A stretch of DNA of 64,000 nucleotides from Gemmatimonadota bacterium (lineage in GTDB: Bacteria; Gemmatimonadota; Gemmatimonadetes; Longimicrobiales; Gaopeijiaceae): the NCBI GenBank assembly GCA_015664885.1, contig DQPL01000118.1, forward strand, positions 1-64,000, in the 5' to 3' direction. Position 1 is the stretch's first letter, and each line of letters starts with the position of its first letter. The notes below the pieces were generated by a model, which worked only from the letters and a program-made list of their open reading frames with translations, did no database searches and was not told the origin of the DNA. Shown here in pieces: positions 18,329 through 27,237 of this stretch. The translations under genes and the position numbers were made by a program.

Positions 18329-19278
18329 CGGACCTCGAGACGCGCCGCCACGGGGTAGTGATCGGACGGATAGCGGCCTCGGTCATTGTACAGGACCGTC
18401 TCGACCGACCGGACTCCAATCGGACCTCCGACCAAGATCCAGTCGACCCGCTCGATGCGCCCCTCGTCCGGGGCACCGAAGTCGCTAAGGGTCAGTGCCG
18501 GACCCCGCCGCTCGTCGGCCACGAGCCAGGCGTCGCGTAGTCCCTGGCCGGTAGCGTTCCGCCACAACTCGCTATGCTCCGCGACGTTGTTGAAGTCGCC
18601 CATGACGATGACGGCGGCACCTGCCGGCAAGGCACCCACCCGCTCCAGGATCAACTCGACCGAATCGATCTGCCCCTGCCCTCGCCTCAGGGAGAGATGG
18701 GTGTTGAAGACGTGCACCGCTCGCCCCGTCGCCAAGTGATGAAACCTCGCCCAGGTGACGATGCGACCACCGCCTCGCCGCCGCCGGGCGCCATTCGACG
18801 GCGGCGGTTGGGGCGCCGGCGGCTGATCGGGCGTGTCAGTGAGCCAGAAATTGCCCGACTCTATCGGTGCCAGCTCGTCGTGCCGGTAGAAGATGGGTGT
18901 GTGCTCGCTGAGCCCCTGTCCACCGTTGAGCCGGCGATCGATTCCCAGCCAGCGATAGTCCGGCAACTCAGCCGTCAGAAACTCGATCTGCTCGCTGACG
19001 GCCTCCTGCATGCCGACAACGTGGGGCGCGAATCGACGGATGGTCTCCGCCACCAGCTCTTTCCGATACTGCCAGGCGTTGTCTCCATCGGGGATATTCG
19101 ACGTTCGAATGTTGAACGTCATGACATCGAGCTGGATCTGCGCGGCGGCGTGCCCCGGCGTTCCCATCACCGCGGCTGAAACAACGGCGGCGGCGATGAG
19201 CTTTCGGGCGAGCGTTGCGGTTTGCGGCGGTCGAGAGGCCCTCGAGGGCCCCCCTGAGGCGGGTAAGGGATCGAACAT
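18325..19278 (-). CDS. Secreted endonuclease/exonuclease/phosphatase (EEP) family enzyme
   Basis: 317 residues from ATG 19278. A signal peptide precedes the EEP core: 'LDVMTFNIRTSN', 'VVGMQEA' (metal-ligand Glu), 'HVFNTHLSLR', 'VIVMGDFNN' (catalytic Asp/Asn) and C-terminal 'YPSDHYPVAARLEV' (Asp-His). All catalytic landmarks of the DNase I / sphingomyelinase-type fold are present, so it should be an active metal-dependent phosphoesterase. Nucleic acid, phospholipid and sugar-phosphate are all possible substrates. A proline/arginine-rich insertion around residue 185 is atypical. Its stop codon overlaps that of the convergent ankyrin gene. Confidence 0.87.
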   Translation of the reverse strand: MFDPLPASGGPSRASRPPQTATLARKLIAAAVVSAAVMGTPGHAAAQIQLDVMTFNIRTSNIPDGDNAWQYRKELVAETIRRFAPHVVGMQEAVSEQIEFLTAELPDYRWLGIDRRLNGGQGLSEHTPIFYRHDELAPIESGNFWLTDTPDQPPAPQPPPSNGARRRRGGGRIVTWARFHHLATGRAVHVFNTHLSLRRGQGQIDSVELILERVGALPAGAAVIVMGDFNNVAEHSELWRNATGQGLRDAWLVADERRGPALTLSDFGAPDEGRIERVDWILVGGPIGVRSVETVLYNDRGRYPSDHYPVAARLEVR

Positions 19279-19407
19279 GGACGACAAGATGCGTCGCCGG
19301 AGTGGCGGGCGGCAAATCGACCCCACGCGACGGATCACGATTGCTGAACCGTACACTCCTCGGCAACTTCGACCGCTGGCCTACGGAGCTGGCAGGAGGA
19401 CAGGCGG

Positions 19408-20376
19408 ATGCATCGACGCGTGCTAAAAGACCGCTACGAGCTGCAGGACCCGCTCGGTGGAGGTAGCGCTTCCACGACGTACCTGGCCCAGGATTCCGAA
19501 TTGGGGGCCCGCTGCGTCGTGAAGGAGCTATCGGTCGGCGAAGTCGTGCGGGGAGACAGGGGCACACACTCCTTCGACGCCGATGACTTCACCAAGCTGA
19601 TCGAGCTCTTCAAGCGAGAGGCACGCGTGCTTGCTCATCTCGATCATCCCGGCATCCCTCGCTTCATCGATCACTTCTCGGTGGCGAGCGAGGACGACAC
19701 CCGGCTCTATACGGTCCAAGAGTACGTGCAGGGGGAGACTCTGGAGGCTCTGGTCAGGAACGGCCGACACTTCACCGAAGACGAGGCCGTGAACATTTGT
19801 CGTCGGGCTACGGCGGTCCTCCGCTATCTGCATGGTCGCTCGCCACCCCTCGTGCATCGAGACATCAAGCCCAGCAACGTCATTCTCGACGCCGATGGCA
19901 CCGTGCACCTGGTGGACTTCGGCTTGGTACTCAACCGGGTCGGCGGCGGTGAGCTGGACGGAAGGACGATCGTCGGCACCTACGGCTACATGCCCATCGA
20001 GCAGTACGAGGCTCGCGCGCAGCCGCAGTCGGACTTCTGTGCGCTGGGCATGACGCTGGTGTACGTGCTCTCCCACAAGGAACCGACGAAGATCTCACGT
20101 CGCAGCATGAAGCTCGAGTTCCGAAGCCACGTGAACGTGTCGGAGGGCTTCGCGCAGGTGCTCGAACGCATGATCGAACCGGCTCCCGAGGATCGCTTCG
20201 CTTCAGCGGACGAGCTTCTCGATGCGCTGGATGGGGCCAGCGACGTCGTCGTGTATCAGCCTCAGCAGGTCGTCGCGGCGGCGGGAAGCCCGGTCGCCGT
20301 AAGGGTCCTGTTCGTAGGAATCTCGGCGATGCTCTTGGTGATTCTTGCGTTCTTGTTCCTGCTGGCACCCGCTTGA
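19408..20376 (+). CDS. Membrane-anchored Ser/Thr protein kinase
   Basis: 322 residues with a complete eukaryote-like kinase domain (about 8-275): glycine loop GGGSAST, VVK with the ATP-anchoring Lys, catalytic HRDIKPSN near 150-157, DFG near 170, and an activation segment ending GTYGYMPIEQY. One transmembrane helix closes the protein (about 298-322). There is no sensor domain outside the membrane, so it differs from PASTA kinases. It is divergent from the EEP gene, with 129 bp between, and convergent with the PHP-like gene. Targets are unknown; no phosphatase or FHA partner is adjacent. Confidence 0.92.
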   Translation: MHRRVLKDRYELQDPLGGGSASTTYLAQDSELGARCVVKELSVGEVVRGDRGTHSFDADDFTKLIELFKREARVLAHLDHPGIPRFIDHFSVASEDDTRLYTVQEYVQGETLEALVRNGRHFTEDEAVNICRRATAVLRYLHGRSPPLVHRDIKPSNVILDADGTVHLVDFGLVLNRVGGGELDGRTIVGTYGYMPIEQYEARAQPQSDFCALGMTLVYVLSHKEPTKISRRSMKLEFRSHVNVSEGFAQVLERMIEPAPEDRFASADELLDALDGASDVVVYQPQQVVAAAGSPVAVRVLFVGISAMLLVILAFLFLLAPA

Positions 20377-20386
20377 TGCTTTCCCC

Positions 20387-22438
20387 CTAGTCTCTCCACG
20401 TCGGGTTGGTGAAGGCCCCATTGGTGGCGACGTCCCACACGGCCACGCGCGCCCAGCTCCAGCCCTCGGCCTCGACCGTCCACTCGAAGGTCTCTTCGTC
20501 GAACTCCCGAGTCTTCGTGAGCGGGATCACCTCTCGATGCGTAGTGCCGCCCTCTCCCCAAACGATCTCGGCGTAGCGGAGAGGCAGCGTCCACTGCACG
20601 CTCACTCGCGCGCTGATTCGATCTGCGGTCGACGCCGACAGGTCCACTCCCGGCAGCAGCACCTCGCCGGTGGTGGTGAAGAAGTCGCCAGACGCGAGCG
20701 GCTCGAGTACTTTTCCCCACTCGTCGAAGCTCGGCAGGTCATCCAGGCGCACGTAGTTGATGTTCATGTGCGCGTACAGCTCGTGAGTGTCGTCGAACTG
20801 AAATACGTCGACCTCACCCATGATCTTTTTGCGTAGGCCTTCGTTGCTCAGGTCGTCGAGAAGGTCGAAGACCCGGTCTCCCAGCCGAGGCGAGGACATG
20901 TCCGACGGCATCGCCTTCCAGCCCGCGCCGAGGTAGCTTGCGTCCCGGAAGTGATCGGTCTGCATGATCGCGTCGGGGTAGCCGGTCGATCCCTTGGTTC
21001 GCGGATGGGTCTGGTACATGAACCCGCCCTCCCTGCGGACCAGCTCGAGCAGCTCCGTGGCGTCGGCGGTGCTGTAGACCTGGCCGTACTCGGGATGGGT
21101 CGTCTCAAACGCGCCTCCCGGAGGCCGATTCATGAACCAGTACACAGGCTTGGGGAACATGAGCACCCAGTGGCCGCCGAAGTGCACGTTGGCCTCCTCG
21201 GCTGGAATGAGCAGGAAATCCTCGTCCGACTGCGCTCGCAAGGCGTTGAAGTAGGCGTCCAGCTCCTCCAGTCGCAGCTCGGTGAGATCCCGTGGATGCC
21301 CATCGCCGTGGAAGTCCATGATGACGGAGGCGTCGACGCCCATCGCTTTCAGCACAGGCTTAAACGGTGGCGTCCAGTCAACTCCGTGTTCCATCGCCTG
21401 CATCGTATACGCGAGATGCCAGTGCGTGCTGAGCGTCTTGTACCCTTCGAGCGCACGGAAGCGGTCCCGGTTCGTGTAGCGCAGCACATCGTGCAATGCC
21501 GAGTCCGGCGCCCCGTCCGAGAGTAGGAAGAACACGGACATGCGTTGCGTCTGACCCGGCGGAGCGTTCATCCAGGGGTAGAACTGCCAGTTGGTATCGC
21601 GGATCTGGCGAATGCCGAGTGACACCCTGCCGCGCCAGGAGCGGTGCCAGAGGTAGCCGATGTTCGACGTGAAGTCGCGCGGAAAGAAGTACTGATGCGG
21701 CGCGGGAAATACGGCGACGCTTCCGCCGCTCGTGGCGGCCGCGAGGGTGCGGTAGCGGACCTCGGCTGGTATTCGCTCCGGGTCGAAGCCGGTCGACACG
21801 ACGTGCTCTATTTCTCCGGTCGTGTCGTAGTAGGCGATCGTCGTCGTCATGTTGCCGCCCACCTTCCGGTCTGCCCGCGCCCCCATCTCCCAACCGGCGT
21901 CGTAGTAGTACGCGACGTCGTTTTCGTCCGTCGTGACGACGGCTTCCTGTTGGATGAGTCGGCTGCCGGGAAAGAACGTGTAGGCGATCGCCCCCTCGAA
22001 CACACCCATGCTCAGGCCGTCGAAGAGCAACTCCACGCGATCGCCGATCGTGCGTACGGTCGCCGAGCGAAGACGGAAGACGCCCTTGCTGTGACGCGTG
22101 CCATCGGGGTGGCGCGGCGGGTAGTCGAAGAACGCGTTCCACCCGCCCGTTCTGACCCCGGTCTCGCTCTCATAGAAGGGGCGCGCGTCCTGGATCACGA
22201 CCTGCTCGCCCGCTGTGATCGATCGGATCAGTGGCCGGCTCGGATCGAGCGAGAAGGTGGCGTGCCAGTCCCGCCCCGACTCGTCGGGCCAGGTGACCGT
22301 GACCTCGTCGTCGGCTTCGCTGACCGTCACCGGGCCCGGTAGGACCTGCTGGAGATCGAGCGGGACGGCCTGACCCGCTACGGGCCCGGCGAAGGCCAAG
22401 ACGAGCGCTAGCGACAAGAGCGCGCGGGTGCACTTCAT
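20387..22438 (-). CDS. Secreted protein with PHP-like C-terminal half
   Basis: 683 residues from ATG 22438, with a strong GGAGGTGG ribosome site and a clean signal peptide ending near VAGQ. The first half (about 25-330) is beta-rich and unrecognised. The second half has a metal-binding pattern like PHP phosphoesterases: 'MDFHGDGHP', 'PAEEANVHFGGHW', 'YQTHPRTKG', with a late 'FQFDDTHEL'. The product is therefore probably a periplasmic metal-dependent hydrolase, but the substrate and the identity of the N-terminal domain are open. It stands alone and converges with the kinase gene. Confidence 0.6.
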   Translation of the reverse strand: MKCTRALLSLALVLAFAGPVAGQAVPLDLQQVLPGPVTVSEADDEVTVTWPDESGRDWHATFSLDPSRPLIRSITAGEQVVIQDARPFYESETGVRTGGWNAFFDYPPRHPDGTRHSKGVFRLRSATVRTIGDRVELLFDGLSMGVFEGAIAYTFFPGSRLIQQEAVVTTDENDVAYYYDAGWEMGARADRKVGGNMTTTIAYYDTTGEIEHVVSTGFDPERIPAEVRYRTLAAATSGGSVAVFPAPHQYFFPRDFTSNIGYLWHRSWRGRVSLGIRQIRDTNWQFYPWMNAPPGQTQRMSVFFLLSDGAPDSALHDVLRYTNRDRFRALEGYKTLSTHWHLAYTMQAMEHGVDWTPPFKPVLKAMGVDASVIMDFHGDGHPRDLTELRLEELDAYFNALRAQSDEDFLLIPAEEANVHFGGHWVLMFPKPVYWFMNRPPGGAFETTHPEYGQVYSTADATELLELVRREGGFMYQTHPRTKGSTGYPDAIMQTDHFRDASYLGAGWKAMPSDMSSPRLGDRVFDLLDDLSNEGLRKKIMGEVDVFQFDDTHELYAHMNINYVRLDDLPSFDEWGKVLEPLASGDFFTTTGEVLLPGVDLSASTADRISARVSVQWTLPLRYAEIVWGEGGTTHREVIPLTKTREFDEETFEWTVEAEGWSWARVAVWDVATNGAFTNPTWRD

Positions 22439-22591
22439 GATCCACCTCCGTTGGGGCTGCGAGTGTAGCCGAGGCGAGCAGGGGGGGGAAGAGATCTTGC
22501 ATCATGCGGGGCGCGTCGAGGCCCCTGTGCTCCCTGGCGTTCGAAGCCTCGCATGCGCATCCTCTCACCCTGCCTTCAGGAGATTGAGGAT

Positions 22592-23218
22592 ATGGACGGG
22601 AAGACTGAAAAGGGCCGTGGTCTCACTAGGCGCGACTTCCTCGAGGGCACGGGAGCCGCATTGGTCGTCGCGGGTGCGGCGCCCAAGTTCGCGGGCGCGG
22701 AATCCTCGGAAGAGGCGGCTACCCTGCAGGCGGCGGGCACCGCCCCTCGCACGCGGATTCGTCTCACCGTCAACGGCACCGAACACCGCATCGAGGTCGA
22801 GGATCGCTGGACGCTCAACGAAGTGCTACGCGATCAGCTCGAGCTCACGGGCTCGAAGATCGGCTGCAACCGCGGCGAGTGCGGCGCTTGCACGGTGCTG
22901 GTGGACGGAGAGCCGACTTACTCCTGCAGCACGCTCGCCGTTTGGATGGACGGACGAGCCATCGAGACCGTAGAGGGCCTCGAGCAGGACGATGAGCTGA
23001 CACCGTTGCAACAGGCGTTCATCGATCACGACGCGGCACAGTGTGGCTTCTGCACACCCGGCCAACTCATGGCCGCCACTGCGCTGCTCGAGCGGAACGC
23101 TAGTCCGAACGCACAAGAGGTACGCGAAGCGTTGGTCGGCAATCTCTGTCGCTGCTCGAACTACAACGCGATCGTGGAAGCCGTTCTGGTCACCGCACGG
23201 ACCGGAGGCGCGCCATGA
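22592..23218 (+). CDS. Molybdenum hydroxylase small subunit, [2Fe-2S], Tat-exported
   Basis: 208 residues from ATG 22592 (AGGAGATTGAGGA just upstream). An N-terminal Tat signal (TRRDFLEGTG) is followed by a plant-type ferredoxin domain with 'C-x4-C-x2-C' and a distal Cys (first cluster, about residues 90-112), then a helical [2Fe-2S] domain with 'CGFCTPGQ' and 'CRCSNYN'. Together they mark the small subunit of xanthine-oxidase-family enzymes (YagT/CoxS type). Its stop overlaps the start of the Mo subunit by 4 nt. A Tat signal on this subunit is known for periplasmic aldehyde oxidoreductases, where it carries the folded complex out. Confidence 0.93.
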   Translation: MDGKTEKGRGLTRRDFLEGTGAALVVAGAAPKFAGAESSEEAATLQAAGTAPRTRIRLTVNGTEHRIEVEDRWTLNEVLRDQLELTGSKIGCNRGECGACTVLVDGEPTYSCSTLAVWMDGRAIETVEGLEQDDELTPLQQAFIDHDAAQCGFCTPGQLMAATALLERNASPNAQEVREALVGNLCRCSNYNAIVEAVLVTARTGGAP

Positions 23219-25386
23219 CCGCGCAGGAAGCGCAGGGATCCATCGGTCCCCTGAACACGGTCGGGCACAACGTGCCGCGCATCGACGCGTATGAGCGCGT
23301 CACCGGAAAGGCCACGTATACGAGCGACGTCCGAGTCCCCGGCATGCTGTATGCGCGTGTCTTGCGGAGTCCGCATCCTCACGCGCGCATCCGTAGCATC
23401 GACGTCTCCAGAGCCGAGTCGCTTGCGGGCGTGCGCGCCGTCGTGACTCACGAGACGCACCAGTACATCTACAGCTCGGGCTCGATCGCCGGGGGCAGGC
23501 AGTACAGCGATGCTGCCAAGGACATCACCGAGCACATCCGCTACATGTTCGACAACCCGGTGCGCTACGTCGGCCAGCCGGTGGCCGCGGTAGCCGCGGT
23601 CGATCGCCACGTGGCCGAAGAAGCGTTGGCGCTCATCGACATCGATTGGGAGGAGCTGCCATTCGTGATCGATCTGGAAGAAGCACTGGAGGCTGGGGCT
23701 CCCAAGATCTGGCCCGAGGGCAATCTCGGCTTGGACTTTCGCAACGAAGCCAGACCGATGACACGGAGCGTGGGCGACATCGCTGCGGGGTTCCGGGCAG
23801 CGGATCGCGTGTTCGAGGATCGATATACGACGGCCTTCGTTCAGGACGCCCAAATGGAGCCCCGCTCGGCTCTGGCCGAGTGGCACGGGGACAAGGTCAC
23901 GATTCACACGCCGACCCAGGGCATCTCCAACTGCCGCCATGACAACGCGCGGGACCTGGGTCTCGAAGACCACCAGGTCCAGATCGTCTGCAAGTACATG
24001 GGCGGCGGTTTCGGCGACAAGAACGGCAGCTATTACTTCGACCTGATCGCGGCGGCCTTGGCGAAGGAGGCGGACGCTCCTGTGTTGCTGGAGCTGACCC
24101 GCAAGGACGACTGGCTGGGCACGCACGGACGTTGGCACACCGTTCAGGACTTCAAGGTGGGCGTCCAGCAGGACGGAACCGTGACCGCGATTCAGCAGAC
24201 CGGCTACAGCGGGATGGGCCCGTACTTGAGGCGTTCGGGGGGTATCAGCGGGATCGAGGCCTACGCGTGCCCCAACAGCGAGCGTGTGATCTACCCCGTG
24301 CATACCAACCGCATGGTATCCGGAAATTTCCGGGCGCCGTCGGACCCGCAGGGCTACTTCTCGATCCAGTCCATGATGGATGATATCGCCTACGAGATTG
24401 GCATGGACCCGGTGGATTTCGCGAAGAAGAACATGCTGCGGCCCACCGAAGACGTGCGCTTCACCAACTACATGCTGGAAGACTGCATAGACCGGGGTGT
24501 GGAGCTTTTCGACTGGCAGAGCCGCCGGCGCGTCGAGCCCGGCTCGGATGCGGGACCCATCAAGCGTGGTGCCGGATTCTCGTTCATGATGTTCCGCTCG
24601 GGCGTCGGCCCGAGCAGCGCAATCGTGCGTGTGGACTCCCAAGAGCAGTACACGCTGTTCGTCGGTGTCACGGACATCGGTCCAGGGGCGAAGACGACGA
24701 TGGCCCTCATCGCCGCCGAAGAACTCGGCGTTCCCTTGTCCGAGGTGGAAGTCGTTTGGGGCGATACCGATCGCTGCCCGTATTCGGTGGGTGAGTCCGG
24801 GAGCCGGACCACGACGCAGACGGGCTACGCGGTGGTGCAGGCCGCCAAGGACCTCAAAGCTCAGATCGCCGAGTCCGGCATGCCGCGCCGCGGCGAGGTC
24901 TTGATCGCATCGGCGACGCCCACGCCGAGCACGCAGGGAGCGCGGCGCATGTGCTTCGGCGCACACTTCGTGGAGGTGGAAGCCAACGTACAGAGCGGTC
25001 ACGTGCGCATTACTAAATACGTGGCTGTGCACGAGTCCGGCCGCATCCTCAATCCGCTGCCCGCCAGGGACCAGATCCGGGGCGCGGCGCTGCAGGGCGT
25101 TGGCCAGGCGCTGCACGAGGATCTCCTGTACGACCCCCGGAACGGGCACCCGCTCAACGCCGGGTACTACGGGGCGCGGCACCTGACGCATCTGGACGCG
25201 CCGGAAATCGAGGTCGAGTTCATCGAGACCGACGACGGCTTCGGGCCCTACGGCGCCAAGACCGTGGGCGAGGCGGGCATCATCCTCGGTCCGGCCGCGG
25301 TGGCCAACGCGATCTACAACGCGATCGGGGTGCGCATGAAGGACCTGCCCATCACGCGGCAGAGAATCCTGGAGGCACTCTCATGA
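23215..25386 (+). CDS. Molybdenum hydroxylase large (molybdopterin-binding) subunit
   Basis: 723 residues, xanthine-oxidase family, without its own signal. N-terminal domain 'VPRIDAYERVTGKATYTSDV', Moco-binding 'GGGFGDKNG', and the C-terminal 'KTVGEAGI' with the catalytic base Glu near residue 686. It is tightly coupled to both neighbours by ATGA overlaps (23215-23218, 25383-25386). The enzyme should hydroxylate an aldehyde or heterocycle, using water and passing electrons through the Fe-S subunit and FAD. The substrate cannot be read from sequence. No Moco-sulfurylating chaperone (XdhC-like) gene is nearby. Confidence 0.93.
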   Translation: MTAQEAQGSIGPLNTVGHNVPRIDAYERVTGKATYTSDVRVPGMLYARVLRSPHPHARIRSIDVSRAESLAGVRAVVTHETHQYIYSSGSIAGGRQYSDAAKDITEHIRYMFDNPVRYVGQPVAAVAAVDRHVAEEALALIDIDWEELPFVIDLEEALEAGAPKIWPEGNLGLDFRNEARPMTRSVGDIAAGFRAADRVFEDRYTTAFVQDAQMEPRSALAEWHGDKVTIHTPTQGISNCRHDNARDLGLEDHQVQIVCKYMGGGFGDKNGSYYFDLIAAALAKEADAPVLLELTRKDDWLGTHGRWHTVQDFKVGVQQDGTVTAIQQTGYSGMGPYLRRSGGISGIEAYACPNSERVIYPVHTNRMVSGNFRAPSDPQGYFSIQSMMDDIAYEIGMDPVDFAKKNMLRPTEDVRFTNYMLEDCIDRGVELFDWQSRRRVEPGSDAGPIKRGAGFSFMMFRSGVGPSSAIVRVDSQEQYTLFVGVTDIGPGAKTTMALIAAEELGVPLSEVEVVWGDTDRCPYSVGESGSRTTTQTGYAVVQAAKDLKAQIAESGMPRRGEVLIASATPTPSTQGARRMCFGAHFVEVEANVQSGHVRITKYVAVHESGRILNPLPARDQIRGAALQGVGQALHEDLLYDPRNGHPLNAGYYGARHLTHLDAPEIEVEFIETDDGFGPYGAKTVGEAGIILGPAAVANAIYNAIGVRMKDLPITRQRILEALS

Positions 25387-26393
25387 AAGCCTTCGCCAAC
25401 CAGAATGCCCGGAGCGTAGAAGAGGCCGTAACGCTAGCGCAGCAGTCGCTTCAGGGCGGCCAGTCGGTGTCTTTCGTCGGGGGAGGCACCGACCTCCTGC
25501 AGCTCATGAAGGACAGGGTCGTGAACAGGCCTGGATCCGAGCTCCCGGATGTGCTCGTGAACCTCAAGACGGTCGGCGGGCTCGATCAAGTGACGCCGTC
25601 GGCGCAGGGAGGCGCGACCATTGGCGGCATGATCACGCTCGATGCGCTCAGCCAAAATGCGCTCGTCCGTGACCGGTTCAGGGTGTTGGCCGAGGCGGCC
25701 GAGAGTGTCGCGAGCCCCCAGATCCGCAAGGCCGGCACGCTGGCGGGAAACGTGTGTCAGCGGCCGTGGTGCTGGTATTTCCGCAATGGTTTTCAGTGCT
25801 ACAAGGCGGGCGGCAGCGTTTGTTACTCCGTGCGGGGCGAGAACCAGCTGCACGCGATCTTCGGTGGAGGCCCGAGCTACATCGTTAATCCTTCAGACGT
25901 CGCGCCGGCGCTCGTCGCGCTCGACGCGAGCTTCCGGGTCGTGGGTCCCGAAGGCGAACGCACGCTTTCCGCAGCTGACTTCTTCGTGCTCCCCCGCCAA
26001 GACGCGGAGCATGAGAACGTGCTCGCGGACGACGAGGTGCTCGCGTCCGTCGAGTTGCCTGCGCCGGGCTCCGGAATGCGCAGCGCGTTTCACAAGGAGA
26101 TGGATCGCGAGGCGTGGACGCACGCGCTGGCGAGCGCAGCGGTTGTGTTGGACATGGACGGCGGGGTCGTTCGCAGCGCGAGGATCGTGCTGGGCGGCGT
26201 AGCCCCGATCCCCTGGCGAGTCCCGGAGGCGGAAGCGCTGCTGGCGGGCAACCGTGTCACACCGGAGCTCGCTCGGGCGGTGGGAGCCGCGGCCGTTGCA
26301 GGCGCGAGGGCGATGTCCAAGAACGCATACAAGATCCCTCTCGCCCGCAGCGTGGTGGAGCGAACGGTCCTGACGCTCGCCACCTCCGCCTAG
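25383..26393 (+). CDS. Molybdenum hydroxylase FAD subunit with extra Fe-S cysteines
   Basis: 336 residues of the CoxM/YagS-type FAD-binding family: 'FVGGGTDLLQLMKD' (FAD loop), 'TIGGMITL', 'IRKAGTLAGNV', and the C-terminal CO-dehydrogenase flavoprotein domain. Between residues about 123 and 150 four cysteines occur in the pattern C-x4-C-x8-C-x7-C, in the position where YagS (PaoB) holds an additional [4Fe-4S] cluster. With the Tat-signalled small subunit this makes the enzyme PaoABC/YagTSR-like. The gene order differs (small-large-FAD rather than small-FAD-large). A periplasmic aldehyde-oxidising role is inferred. Confidence 0.9.
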   Translation: MKAFANQNARSVEEAVTLAQQSLQGGQSVSFVGGGTDLLQLMKDRVVNRPGSELPDVLVNLKTVGGLDQVTPSAQGGATIGGMITLDALSQNALVRDRFRVLAEAAESVASPQIRKAGTLAGNVCQRPWCWYFRNGFQCYKAGGSVCYSVRGENQLHAIFGGGPSYIVNPSDVAPALVALDASFRVVGPEGERTLSAADFFVLPRQDAEHENVLADDEVLASVELPAPGSGMRSAFHKEMDREAWTHALASAAVVLDMDGGVVRSARIVLGGVAPIPWRVPEAEALLAGNRVTPELARAVGAAAVAGARAMSKNAYKIPLARSVVERTVLTLATSA

Positions 26394-26406
26394 GGCGGAC
26401 ATTGAG

Positions 26407-27147
26407 ATGAATAGACGAGACTTTCTCCTGCTTAAGACCCGCGGCCAAGAACGCGTGCTCGAGCTGTCGTGCGAGCGTCTCTACATGCGCCACACGGACG
26501 CGAAGTCGGGCGCGCTTCGCGCCAGTGGCGGCTCCGGAGACCCGGAGTCGTGGGAGGGTGAGCCACCCCTGGAGACGGTGACGCCCACGACCGACGACCT
26601 CCTGAGGGAGTTGGATGAGGAGTTGGCGAGCGCAGACGTGCTTCATGTGCTCGACCGCGACTGGCTCGTAGCCGGAGCATTCCGGGGGGCGGTCGAGGCG
26701 CGCATCGACGCGTTCCGGCGTCGCGGAGGGCGCGTGGAGTATCCGGCCTCGGCTCGTCGCGCGGTCAGAAGCGGGGCCGGAGTCCATCTGTCGCTCGCGT
26801 TCTGCTTGCTTGCCGCGACCGCACTAGGCGGGTGTGCCTCCGACGGCCCCGAGATTCCGCCGGACGACGTGTTGCAGGAGAGGGTGGAGGCGGCCATCGC
26901 GCGTGCATCGGACGTACCGGCTGACGCGATCACCGTCGTGGTCATCGATGGGGTCGTGACCGTGACCGGCTCGGTCGTCTGCGAAGAGTGCGGGGGTCGC
27001 CGCACTCCCGGCGGCTTCGGGACGGTTCAGCAGAGCCTCGGCGCCGTCGTGCGAGCGATTCCCGGCGTGCAGAGCGTCGAGTTCGACCTGCAGTACGAGC
27101 GCCGGGCAGGGCCGCCCCCCGGCGCGTCGGGCGGTGCAGGCGGGTAG
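26407..27147 (+). CDS. Two-part protein: unknown N-terminal domain plus BON domain
   Basis: 246 residues from ATG 26407. The first 115 residues (MNRRDFLLLKT..., LSCERLYMRH) look like a cytoplasmic protein of unknown function. A hydrophobic stretch at about 123-140 then ends in a lipobox-like LGGC, and the rest is a BON domain ('RVEAAIARASDVPADAITVVVIDGVVTVTGSV', 'IPGVQSVEFDLQ'), which usually binds membranes. The BON part would make a normal lipoprotein by itself, but no start codon lies at its signal, so it reads as one protein. It follows the FAD subunit by 13 bp and may be a maturation or anchoring partner. Confidence 0.6.
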   Translation: MNRRDFLLLKTRGQERVLELSCERLYMRHTDAKSGALRASGGSGDPESWEGEPPLETVTPTTDDLLRELDEELASADVLHVLDRDWLVAGAFRGAVEARIDAFRRRGGRVEYPASARRAVRSGAGVHLSLAFCLLAATALGGCASDGPEIPPDDVLQERVEAAIARASDVPADAITVVVIDGVVTVTGSVVCEECGGRRTPGGFGTVQQSLGAVVRAIPGVQSVEFDLQYERRAGPPPGASGGAGG

Positions 27148-27237
27148 GGGCCAACTCGACATTTCGTTGCGCAGGGGCGATACCGCTCACAGGTTGAAGC
27201 GAACGCATCTTCCCACCAGAGTCAGGAGCAAGTGATC

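Noticed and set aside
23161-25191. 676-codon open frame on the minus strand opposite the Mo-subunit gene
   Set aside because: It mirrors the codon periodicity of the well-supported plus-strand gene and gives an Arg/His-rich product with no family features.
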